A stretch of DNA of 64,000 bases. It comes from Pyrinomonadaceae bacterium. GTDB lineage: Bacteria > Acidobacteriota > Blastocatellia > Pyrinomonadales > Pyrinomonadaceae. The stretch lies in contig JAJTWY010000015.1 of NCBI GenBank assembly GCA_021463165.1, positions 1 to 64,000 of the forward strand. The letters run 5' to 3'. The stretch's first letter is position 1; each line of letters begins with the position of its first letter. Both the position numbers and the translations under genes were made by a program. Of this stretch, positions 34,607 to 41,973 are shown one piece after another. The notes beneath the pieces were generated by a model that worked only from the letters and a program-made list of their open reading frames with translations, was not told where the DNA came from and searched no databases.

Positions 34607-34870
34607 ATGAAAATAATCAAATTGATCCTCGCCGGTATCGGACTCGTTTTTGTCGGAATGCTCCTGCTGTGGGTGCTGGGCTGGGTCGGGTCGCTCCTTT
34701 CGTGGGTATTCTGGCTAGGCCTCATAGGCCTCATCGGCTACGGCGGCTATCGCCTATTCCTGGCTGTCGAGAAAAAGGCCCTCGGCTCCGACCCGCATCA
34801 GGGGTTAGGAACAAATGCAGATATCAACATGTCGTGGGATGAGTACGATAAGAAGTATTTGCATAAGTAG
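34607..34870 (+). CDS. Small membrane protein
   Basis: The 87-residue protein has two hydrophobic helices (residues about 4-27 and 30-52; rich in Gly, Leu, Trp) and a polar tail with MSWDEYDKKYLHK. A strong ribosome site (CGGAGG) precedes the ATG by about 11 nt. No family is recognised; it is likely an inner-membrane protein. Confidence 0.65.
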   Translation: MKIIKLILAGIGLVFVGMLLLWVLGWVGSLLSWVFWLGLIGLIGYGGYRLFLAVEKKALGSDPHQGLGTNADINMSWDEYDKKYLHK

Positions 34871-34877
34871 TTTTTCC

Positions 34878-34911
34878 GGGTCAGTACTACCTGCCCTAGC
34901 GGGTGGTTGAA
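34878..34911 (+). repeat. 34-bp palindromic repeat, left copy
   Basis: The repeat begins GGGTCAGTAC and ends TAGCGGGTGGTTGAA, with an internal near-palindrome of 9-bp arms around a 4-nt loop. An inverted copy with 31 of 34 identical bases is at 37452-37485. The rest of the 352-bp gap up to 35222 shows no gene; it includes a short AACAG/CTGTT inverted repeat near 35080. Confidence 0.75.
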
Positions 34912-35222
34912 CGAGCGCCCTCTGGATAGTAGGTAGTAGTCTGCCTTCTTCCTAATAAAACGAATATTAATGTTTTGCGCTTGACAGCCATCCATGCTTG
35001 GGCGTGTAAGAAAGCTGATCCCAATTTATGGTGATTCAAAACATTGTCCCGGTTGTTTTGTCTCCCAAGACCGAACAGCCTTTCTGTTGACGCTCCCGTG
35101 ATTAACTCCCGCGAGAGCAGAAAGGAGGAAATCTCCAGATTTTCAGATGGAAGTGCGTTCTTTCTGGCCGGTTGCGGAAAGTGGCGCGGTCGTATGATTC
35201 AATATTAGAGTTCAGGAGGTCT

Positions 35223-35996
35223 ATGAAATTCTCATATTCGAAAGTAGGCGTAGTTTGCATCCTCATCGTAAGTTTTCTGGTGTATGTATCCCTTGTAGCG
35301 TATAGCGAACCGGCAGTGCAACACGGCTTTGCAGTGCCCTCAAGCACGCCCCCTGAGGTTGCTATACCCGAAGGTCTGCCGACCGTTGATTATTACGATA
35401 ACACGGCTAATAGACCGGATGAAGGTCGGTCACGAAAATACGAGAAGGCAATGCAAGTTCTAATTCCTGACGTTACTAGGGATATCCAGTCCGTTTCGAT
35501 GGGTGACTGGTACGTCAGACTTGGGGCGTTGCCGGTTAAGGAAAGTAGCCTTGTTGTTGTCGGAAAAGTAGATTCAGTAAGGGCAGTATTACCGCCGAGC
35601 AAGAAAACTGTCTTCACAGTGACGGCAATTTCGATTGAAAGAGTACTTAGCAACTCAGCCGGAAAAGAAGTCAAGGCTGGTCAACTCGTAGAGACGGAAC
35701 GCGAAGGCGGAGTTGTTAGATTCCCAAACGGAAAGAGGATCTGGCATCAAGTAGCTGGACAGAATTTGCCGAAGCCTGGTACGCGAGGGGTCTTTTTTCT
35801 TAGCAGTTTTTTTCCTGGTTATGGCCGAGATGACGATGGTTTTTACCTAGTTACCGGGTTCGAGTTTTACCAGGGTAACGTGCGACTCCTTGACTCACTT
35901 CCTCCTGACCATCCCATGAGGTCATACGAGGGTCGACAAGAAGAGAAATTGATGCTTTCTTTGGAAAAAGCATTGAAGGGACATAGGGAGGACTAA
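35223..35996 (+). CDS. Exported hypothetical protein in AT-richer insert
   Basis: This protein has about 257 residues with an N-terminal hydrophobic signal or anchor ([20 protein letters not shown]). A polar linker follows, then a domain from about residue 95 with strands such as [15 protein letters not shown] and [14 protein letters not shown], like small OB/beta-sandwich folds. No named family is recognised. AGGAGGT sits immediately upstream, only about 3 nt from the ATG, which is tighter than usual. It lies 2 bp before the frameshifted protease-like gene, so they form a unit. Confidence 0.65.
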   Translation: MKFSYSKVGVVCILIVSFLVYVSLVAYSEPAVQHGFAVPSSTPPEVAIPEGLPTVDYYDNTANRPDEGRSRKYEKAMQVLIPDVTRDIQSVSMGDWYVRLGALPVKESSLVVVGKVDSVRAVLPPSKKTVFTVTAISIERVLSNSAGKEVKAGQLVETEREGGVVRFPNGKRIWHQVAGQNLPKPGTRGVFFLSSFFPGYGRDDDGFYLVTGFEFYQGNVRLLDSLPPDHPMRSYEGRQEEKLMLSLEKALKGHRED

Positions 35997-35998
35997 TA

Positions 35999-37377
35999 AT
36001 GTATCGACCAAACCTGCCGAGTTTTTTCTCTGCTGGGATGTCGTTACTATTAGCGGGGCTTGTCTTGTGTTCTGCTCCCCTTCTAGTAATGGCACAAGCG
36101 CCAACCTGCCCTCCATTATGGAACTTTCCTCATTACTGGCCTGTCGGCACCCCAGTTCAATTATTTTCCAAGATACGTTTACGCTACATGAGCGCAATAC
36201 GATTCTTCAGGCTCTATCGGAATGGAACAACAAGCACATCGATAATTGCTCAGATGTCAATTTCGATACAATCAACTACTCTGTTATGGCTAGTCAGCCT
36301 GTAGGGCAAACGGCACTTTATCGCACATACTGGGTTTCGTACGATCCCAGTACGAATACTGGTTATGATGGTCTGACTGCGATAACGAGTGTTCCGAACG
36401 CGGAGACCCGTTTGTATGGGAGTATCCGAGACTCAAATGGTCAAACCAAAACGTCATTTCTGAAAGGGGTGATGATACATGAAATTGGCCATACCTTCAG
36501 ATTGTGGAATGCGCCTCTTTCTTGCTACTTTTCGGCGATGCGAATCGTAGATATGGAGACTAATCAGGTTTATTCAAACGATACCACGTCGGTTCGAGTA
36601 ACGTATTGCCCTTCGCCTACACCGACACCATCACCCGCACCAACACCAACGCCGTCTTGCCCGTTAGATTGTGACCCAAACGATCCAGTAGAAGATTTGC
36701 CTCCACAACCGTGGCCGATCTGGAATGAGGTAGAGCCAGTCGATTGGTGTGCGTATCCATTACCGTTGAACAATGGATGTCCTCCCGGACTCTTTCGCCA
36801 GTTCCAGTCAAGTAAATGTTGCTGGAATGGAACGCCAGTTGTTGTGGACATAGATGGTGACGGCTTCGAAATGACAAATGCCGAAAACGGGGTACCCTTC
36901 GACCTCAATAACGACGGATTTATTGATAATATTTCGTGGACCGCCCTTGGTGTCGATGATGCTTGGCTTGCTTTGGACCGGGATGGCAATGGAACCATAG
37001 ACAATGGACACGAACTATTTGGAAACTTTACGTCGCAACCGACGCCTCCGACAGGCGAAACCCGCAACGGGTTCTTAGCTCTTGCTGTTTACGACAAGAT
37101 CGAATACGGAGGTAATGGTGACGGATTGATATCACTTCGAGATGCGATTTATCCTCAGCTTCGATTATGGCAGGATCTTAATCATAATGGGTTGTCAGAG
37201 CCAGGTGAATTATTGACCGTGAACCAGGCTGGCTTGAGAAAGATCGACCTTGATTACAAAGAATCTCGAAGAATTGACGAACACGGGAATCGGTTCGTTT
37301 ACCGGGCCAAGGTTAAAGATGCTAACGGCGCTCAACTCGGTAAATGGGCCTGGGACGTAGTTCTGTTGGGCAAATAG
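35999..37377 (+). pseudogene. Frameshifted secreted metalloprotease-like/EF-hand protein
   Basis: Two overlapping frames together make one protein. The first (from 35999) supplies a signal peptide ending [10 protein letters not shown] and runs to about 36155; the second continues from [14 protein letters not shown] to the stop at 37377. Restoring one C in the CCCC run at 36150-36153 would join them. The protein then has a zinc-protease helix [10 protein letters not shown] (without the usual third His), a Pro/Thr linker of repeated PTPTPS type, a Cys-rich part, and EF-hand-like calcium loops ([36 protein letters not shown]). It could be a real frameshift, a sequencing error or, less likely, programmed slippage. 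Confidence 0.7.
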
Positions 37378-37387
37378 CATTATTTCA

Positions 37388-37415
37388 ACAAAGCCGTCGT
37401 TTCAGGCGGCTTTGT
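37388..37415. terminator. Hairpin after the EF-hand gene
   Basis: A perfect 9-bp stem (ACAAAGCCG/CGGCTTTGT) with a 10-nt loop lies 10 bp after the stop at 37377. No good T tract follows, so it may be a weak terminator. Confidence 0.5.
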
Positions 37416-37451
37416 CGCTCTGTTGTAAACCCGCGGTTCAAAATGCTAATC

Positions 37452-37485
37452 TTCAACCACCCGCTATCGCAGGTGGTACTGACCC
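37452..37485 (-). repeat. 34-bp palindromic repeat, right copy
   Basis: This is the inverted copy of the repeat at 34878-34911, differing at 3 of 34 positions; two of these are in the loop of its internal palindrome. It lies 20 bp upstream of tRNA-Leu. Confidence 0.75.
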
Positions 37486-37505
37486 CGCGAGAGAAGCTTG
37501 CCTTT

Positions 37506-37590
37506 GCCGAGGTGGCGAAATTGGTAGACGCACTAGACTTAGGATCTAGCGCCGCGAGGCGTGCAGGTTCGATTCCTGTCCTCGGCACCA
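37506..37590 (+). tRNA. tRNA-Leu (anticodon TAG)
   Basis: This 85-nt tRNA has a 7-bp acceptor stem GCCGAGG/CCTCGGC, a long variable arm as expected for leucine, anticodon stem CTAGA/TCTAG with loop CTTAGGA (anticodon at 37540-37542), the GGTTCGATTCC T-arm core and an encoded CCA. It reads CUN codons. A heptamer-repeat element begins 4 bp after its 3' end. Confidence 0.97.
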
Positions 37591-37594
37591 GAAC

Positions 37595-37803
37595 AGTTGT
37601 CAGCCGTCAGTTGTCAGAAGGCAGCAGTTGTCGGTTGTCGGTCGTCGGTCGTCGGCTGTCAGTTGTCAGAAGCTGGCATCTGATCCACGACCTTCTTTTT
37701 AGCCCGATAGCTAAAGTCAATGTTCTTATCTCTGGCGACTGACGGCTGACAACCGACGACTGCTCGCCGACAACTGACCACCGACAACTGACAACTGACA
37801 ACT
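37595..37803. mobile_element. Heptamer-array element without a gene
   Basis: Left arm 37595-37667 is an array of 7-bp units of the type RGYYGTC (AGTTGTC, GGTTGTC, GGTCGTC), with one 10-bp interruption. Right arm 37741-37803 is nine units of the reverse complement (GACAACT, GACGACT, GACAACC) in perfect register. A 73-bp unique core lies between and carries no gene. The same arms flank a four-helix-bundle gene at 39983-40470, so this looks like a gene-less (MITE-like) relative. It ends 24 bp before the tig start and supplies most of its 5' leader. Confidence 0.7.
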
Positions 37804-37827
37804 GCTTTGTTATGCTTTTTTTCGTAC

Positions 37828-39222
37828 ATGAAAAGCGAAATAAAGGAAATTTCTCCGACACAGAAAGAGATACATTTACAGATCGACCCCGAGACGGTAA
37901 AGGCCGCGTATGGGCGGGTGAGTCAGAAGTACGCTAAGCGGGCGAATATCCCCGGTTTCAGGAAGGGGTTTGCACCGCTCGATGTGGTGCGGATGCGGTT
38001 CAAGGAAGAGATCAAGAGCGACGTCCTGCAGGAACTGATGCCGCCGGCGGTCAATGCCGCGATACAGGAGCACGATGTGCATCCGCTGGGCGATCCGCAG
38101 CTTCATTTCGAGAATTTTGAGGGCATCAAGGTAAACGGCAGCGAACCCGTTTCGCTTCACTTTCACATCGAGGTGATGCCGGAGATACCGGTGCCTAAAT
38201 ACGACGACATCGAGGTCACGCGGCGCCTCAAGCCTGCGCTCGATGGCGAGGTCGAGGACCTGATCGCCGAGCGTCTGCAAAAAGAAGCGGCGCTGATCCC
38301 GGTCGAGGGAAGGAAGTCGGAGATCGGCGACACCGTGATCGCTGACCTCGAAGGCACCTTCGATGATCAGCCCGACGCCGAGCCGATCAAGGCGGAAGAC
38401 CTCGAGGTCGAACTTGGCGGCGAGCATATCGAGAGGTCGTTCACCGATAATTTGATCGGCGTTGCTGAGGACGATGAAAAGGAATTTACGGTAGCGTATC
38501 CGGCCGATTTTTCGTCGGAGGCCCTGGCCGGGAAGACCGTTCGTTACAAGGCGAAGATCAAATCGGTCGGTCGCTCGGAAACGCCGGAGTTGAATGACGA
38601 CTGGGCAAAAAGCCTGGACGAAGGGTATGAGTCGCTCGCCGACCTGCGTTCACGGCTCAAGGCTGATCTCGTCAAATACGCCGAGGCTGATGCGGATGCT
38701 CGGCTGCGCAACAACGCGATCGCAAAGTTGATAGAAAACAATTCATTCGAGGTTCCTAACATCCTGATCGAGAACCAGGCACGAAACCTGCTCAACAATT
38801 TCGCCCAGGATATGCGGCAGCGCGGTGTCGATCTCAATAAGGTCGAGCGGCAGTTTGTCGAGATGGCTTATACGAACATGCGGCAGCAGGCAGAACGCGA
38901 CGTTCGCGGCGCGATGCTCCTTGATCGTGTCGGACAGATCGAGAAGGTCGAGGTCTCTGACGATGAAGTTAACGAAGAGGTCACAAAAATGGCCGAGTAT
39001 TACAGGGCTTCGCACGATGAGATCCGCGAGTCGCTCGAAAAACAGGGCGGCGGACTCGATGGTATTCGGAATAATCTGATGACCCGAAAATCGATCGAGG
39101 CTGTAATGGCGAAGGTCAAGATAGTCGAGGGCGAATGGGTCGACGAGTCCGCAATGCCCGTCGGGACCGAAGAAAAGCCGAAGAAACCGGCAAAGAAGAC
39201 GAAGAAGAAGGCTCAGGATTAG
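37828..39222 (+). CDS. tig: Trigger factor
   Basis: The 464-residue ribosome-associated chaperone has the N-terminal ribosome-binding domain with the signature GFRKGFAPLDVVRMRF (usual GFRxGKxP), an FKBP-type PPIase domain (about residues 155-245, GDTVIADLEGTFDD) and a long helical C-terminal domain. The tail is Lys/Pro-rich (PKKPAKKTKKKAQD). It heads the common tig-clpP-clpX-lon gene order. The ATG at 37828 has no Shine-Dalgarno; an out-of-pattern ATG at 37812 is also possible. Confidence 0.95.
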   Translation: MKSEIKEISPTQKEIHLQIDPETVKAAYGRVSQKYAKRANIPGFRKGFAPLDVVRMRFKEEIKSDVLQELMPPAVNAAIQEHDVHPLGDPQLHFENFEGIKVNGSEPVSLHFHIEVMPEIPVPKYDDIEVTRRLKPALDGEVEDLIAERLQKEAALIPVEGRKSEIGDTVIADLEGTFDDQPDAEPIKAEDLEVELGGEHIERSFTDNLIGVAEDDEKEFTVAYPADFSSEALAGKTVRYKAKIKSVGRSETPELNDDWAKSLDEGYESLADLRSRLKADLVKYAEADADARLRNNAIAKLIENNSFEVPNILIENQARNLLNNFAQDMRQRGVDLNKVERQFVEMAYTNMRQQAERDVRGAMLLDRVGQIEKVEVSDDEVNEEVTKMAEYYRASHDEIRESLEKQGGGLDGIRNNLMTRKSIEAVMAKVKIVEGEWVDESAMPVGTEEKPKKPAKKTKKKAQD

Positions 39223-39271
39223 TTGGCATCGGGCAGTCGCCAGCCGCTTGCCCGGGCCGGGTCATTTCTAC

Positions 39272-39299
39272 TTGCAATTGCGTTGAAAAGTTGTAAAAT
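39272..39299 (+). promoter_or_regulatory. Putative sigma-70-type promoter for clpP
   Basis: TTGCAA at 39272 and TAAAAT at 39294 are spaced by 16 bp, in the 174-bp gap between tig and clpP. The leader would be about 90 nt. This is the best hexamer pair in the gap but is a visual call only. Confidence 0.45.
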
Positions 39300-39396
39300 C
39301 GGTAGCCGATATTGGCAATCGCCATATTTTCAACAACTTATCGTCGTTCAATTCAAGTAGCAGCTCAGGAAAGTTTGATTCTCTAAGAGGAAGAAT

Positions 39397-39984
39397 ATGG
39401 CTTTAGTACCAATGGTCGTCGAACAGACCTCGCGTGGCGAAAGGGCTTTCGACATTTACTCGCGGCTTTTGAAGGACAGCATCATCTTTATCGGTACGCC
39501 GATCGATGACCAGATCGCCAATCTGATCGTGGCTCAGCTCCTGTTTCTCGAGGCCGAAGACCCCGAACGCGACATCAACCTCTATATCAACAGCCCCGGC
39601 GGGTCGATAACGGCCGGCATGGCGATCTATGACACGATGCAGTTCATCAAAAACGATGTTACGACGATCTGTGTCGGCCAATGCGCGTCGATGGGAGCAC
39701 TGCTTTTAACCGCCGGAACAAAAGGGAAGCGATTTGCGTTACCACATGCAAGGGTGCTGATCCACCAGCCTTCGGGCGGTGCTTCGGGCCAGGCGACGGA
39801 CGTTCGGATCATGGCCGAAGAGATCCTCAGAATGCGCGAAATGACCTCGAGCATCATCTCGAAGCACAGCGGACAGAGCTTCGATCAAGTTGAAAAAGAC
39901 GTCGAACGCGACCGCATCTTGACGCCGCAGCAGGCAAAAGAATATGGCCTTATCGATGAGGTTATTGAGCATCGAGAAAAATAG
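39397..39984 (+). CDS. clpP: ATP-dependent Clp protease proteolytic subunit
   Basis: This 195-residue serine peptidase has the catalytic triad Ser98 (GQCASMGA), His123 (LIHQPSGG) and Asp172 (ERDRI). It forms the tetradecameric chamber that degrades proteins unfolded by ClpX. AAGAGGAAG gives a good ribosome site 5-8 nt before the ATG. The TAG stop is shared with the first heptamer of an inserted repeat element, which separates it from clpX. Confidence 0.97.
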   Translation: MALVPMVVEQTSRGERAFDIYSRLLKDSIIFIGTPIDDQIANLIVAQLLFLEAEDPERDINLYINSPGGSITAGMAIYDTMQFIKNDVTTICVGQCASMGALLLTAGTKGKRFALPHARVLIHQPSGGASGQATDVRIMAEEILRMREMTSSIISKHSGQSFDQVEKDVERDRILTPQQAKEYGLIDEVIEHREK

Positions 39985-40470
39985 TTGTCAGTTGTCAGTT
40001 GTCGGTTGTCGGTTGTCATTGAAGAGATTGACGATATGCCGAGAGGTCAAAGTTATCGGGATCTGATTGTTTGGCAAATGGCGATGAATTTGGTGACCGA
40101 TGTTTATAGACTGGTAGAGGGCTTCCCAAAGACCGAAATGTTCGGGCTGGCCAGTCAGTTAAGGCGGGCCGTAGTTGCGGTGCCATCCAATATCGCCGAG
40201 GGACAGGGGCGGGATTCGACACGTGAGTTTATTCACCACCTGTCGATTGCGTATGGGTCATTGATGGAAGCTGAAACGCAAATTCAGATCGCCGTGAACT
40301 TGACCTATATTTCTCAAACTGAGGCGGATCAACTCATAGAGAATGCGGCCGAAGTAGGAAGGTTGATGAACGGATTGTCGCGATCTTTAAGGCAGTCTCT
40401 TTCTGACAACCGACGACTGACAACCGACAACTGACAACTGACAACTGACGGCTGACTGCCGACGACTGAC
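39983..40470 (+). mobile_element. Heptamer-array element carrying a four-helix-bundle gene
   Basis: Left arm: five uninterrupted units AGTTGTC/GGTTGTC at 39983-40017. Right arm: nine reverse-complement units (GACAACT, GACAACC, GACGACT and variants) plus GAC at 40405-40470, all in register. Between them lies one small gene (40036-40434) whose C-terminal codons and stop fall inside the right arm. The element fills the clpP-clpX spacer exactly: it starts inside the clpP stop codon and ends 2 bp before the clpX ATG. A gene-less relative lies at 37595-37803. Confidence 0.7.
40036..40434 (+). CDS. Four-helix-bundle protein (23S rRNA IVP/S23 family)
   Basis: The 132-residue protein matches the S23/IVP 'four helix bundle' family: YRDLIVWQMAMNLVTDVYRL at the start, FPKTEMFGLASQLRRAVVAV, PSNIAEGQGR and a long last helix. 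Relatives are encoded in 23S rRNA intervening sequences or as accessory (Avd) proteins of diversity-generating retroelements. They are basic helical bundles thought to bind nucleic acid. Here it sits in a protein operon between inverted heptamer arrays. Its last residues (SDNRRLTTDN) and stop codon are encoded by the right-hand array, so the 3' end was formed by the repeat. Confidence 0.88.
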   Translation: MPRGQSYRDLIVWQMAMNLVTDVYRLVEGFPKTEMFGLASQLRRAVVAVPSNIAEGQGRDSTREFIHHLSIAYGSLMEAETQIQIAVNLTYISQTEADQLIENAAEVGRLMNGLSRSLRQSLSDNRRLTTDN

Positions 40471-40472
40471 CT

Positions 40473-41723
40473 ATGGCTCAATTCTATCGTCACGAAGAAC
40501 TTCTCGCCTGTTCGTTTTGCGGTAAATCGCAGAATGACGTTCGCAAGCTGATCGCCGGCCCGGGCGTGTATGTCTGTAACGAGTGCATTGACATCTGCAA
40601 CGAGATAATCAATGACGACGAACAGCAGGCTTCGACCTCGGTTCGGCCAAATCTACCCAAACCTCATGAGATCAAGGCGTTTCTCGATGAATATGTGATC
40701 GGCCAGGACGAGCCCAAGAAGAGGCTCGCGGTGGCGGTCTATCAGCATTACAAGCGACTCGAGTTATCGAAGAGACGGAATGAGGTCGAGCTTCAGAAAT
40801 CGAATATCCTGCTTATCGGTCCGACGGGTACAGGGAAGACATTGCTTGCCCAGACGCTTGCGCGGGTGCTTTCCGTTCCGTTCTGCATTGTCGATGCGAC
40901 CAGCCTAACCGAAGCGGGTTATGTCGGCGAAGACGTCGAGAATATACTTAACCGGCTGCTCCAGGCGGCTGGCGGCGATATCGAAAAGGCTCAGCAGGGA
41001 ATTATCTATATCGACGAGATCGACAAGATCTGCCGCAAGGATGACAACCCGTCGATCACTCGCGACGTTTCGGGCGAAGGCGTGCAGCAGGCTCTGTTGA
41101 AGATCCTCGAGGGCACGGTCGCGAACATTCCGACTGCCGGCGGGGGGCGCAAACATCCTCAGCAGGATTTTCATCAGCTCGACACGACCAATATCCTTTT
41201 CATCTGCGGAGGCGCCTTTATCGGGCTTGAAAAAGTGATCGAGAAACGCTTCCGCAACAAATCGCTCGGCTTCCAGGCCGACGTCAAGACGGCGAAGCAG
41301 CGGCATGACGACATGGTCGGCAAGCTTGAGCCGCAGGACCTGATCAAGTATGGCCTGATCCCGGAGTTTGTGGGGAGGCTGCCCGTTATCGGCACGCTCA
41401 GCGAGTTGGATGAGGATGCGCTCGTCTCGATCCTCACAGAGCCTAAGAACGCGCTCGTGAGGCAGTACCAGCGGAAATTCGAGTTCGATAATATCTCGCT
41501 AAAATTCACTGAAACGGCTCTTACTGCTGTTGCTCGCGAGGCCCACAAGCGGAAGGTCGGGGCTCGGGGCTTGATGATGATCCTTGAAGAGATCCTCCTC
41601 GAATCGATGTATCACCTTCCGACGCAGAAAGGCGTAAAGGAGATCGTCGTTACCAAGGAAATGATCGAGAAAAAGGTGCCGGTTTTCGAGATAATGACCC
41701 CGCGGGCGGAAGAAGCTGCCTGA
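40473..41723 (+). CDS. clpX: ATP-dependent Clp protease ATP-binding subunit ClpX
   Basis: This 416-residue AAA+ unfoldase has an N-terminal zinc-binding domain (CSFCGK ... CNECIDIC), Walker A GPTGTGKT, Walker [11 protein letters not shown], the RKHPQQDF region and the sensor-2/C-terminal [10 protein letters not shown]. It feeds substrates to ClpP. No Shine-Dalgarno precedes the ATG because the heptamer array ends 2 bp upstream. A terminator follows. Confidence 0.97.
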   Translation: MAQFYRHEELLACSFCGKSQNDVRKLIAGPGVYVCNECIDICNEIINDDEQQASTSVRPNLPKPHEIKAFLDEYVIGQDEPKKRLAVAVYQHYKRLELSKRRNEVELQKSNILLIGPTGTGKTLLAQTLARVLSVPFCIVDATSLTEAGYVGEDVENILNRLLQAAGGDIEKAQQGIIYIDEIDKICRKDDNPSITRDVSGEGVQQALLKILEGTVANIPTAGGGRKHPQQDFHQLDTTNILFICGGAFIGLEKVIEKRFRNKSLGFQADVKTAKQRHDDMVGKLEPQDLIKYGLIPEFVGRLPVIGTLSELDEDALVSILTEPKNALVRQYQRKFEFDNISLKFTETALTAVAREAHKRKVGARGLMMILEEILLESMYHLPTQKGVKEIVVTKEMIEKKVPVFEIMTPRAEEAA

Positions 41724-41745
41724 TAGGTTTACTTCCTGTTCACCG

Positions 41746-41773
41746 GCCGCTGGATTCGTTCAGCGGCTTTTTT
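41746..41773 (+). terminator. Intrinsic terminator after clpX
   Basis: A 7-bp stem GCCGCTG/CAGCGGC with an 8-nt loop is followed by TTTTTT. It ends the clpP-clpX unit 22 bp after the stop and separates it from lon. Confidence 0.88.
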
Positions 41774-41973
41774 CGCGACCGGCTCATGCGAGTGGATTAT
41801 TTTTAGAAACCGCGAGCGTTTAAGACTATATTCACCTCGTAATCTTAACGCGATAATCTTCAACGAAAACCCGAGATCAGCTATTGCTTTTGTCGTTGCT
41901 TTTTGCGTAAATAGATTTATCCAAACCATTCAAAACAAAGTTGCTTAACGGTTAAGAGGTTGTTCTCAGACGT

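Noticed and set aside
37595..40470. CRISPR array
   Set aside because: The repeats are 7 bp long without spacers and form inverted arms, so they are not CRISPR repeats.
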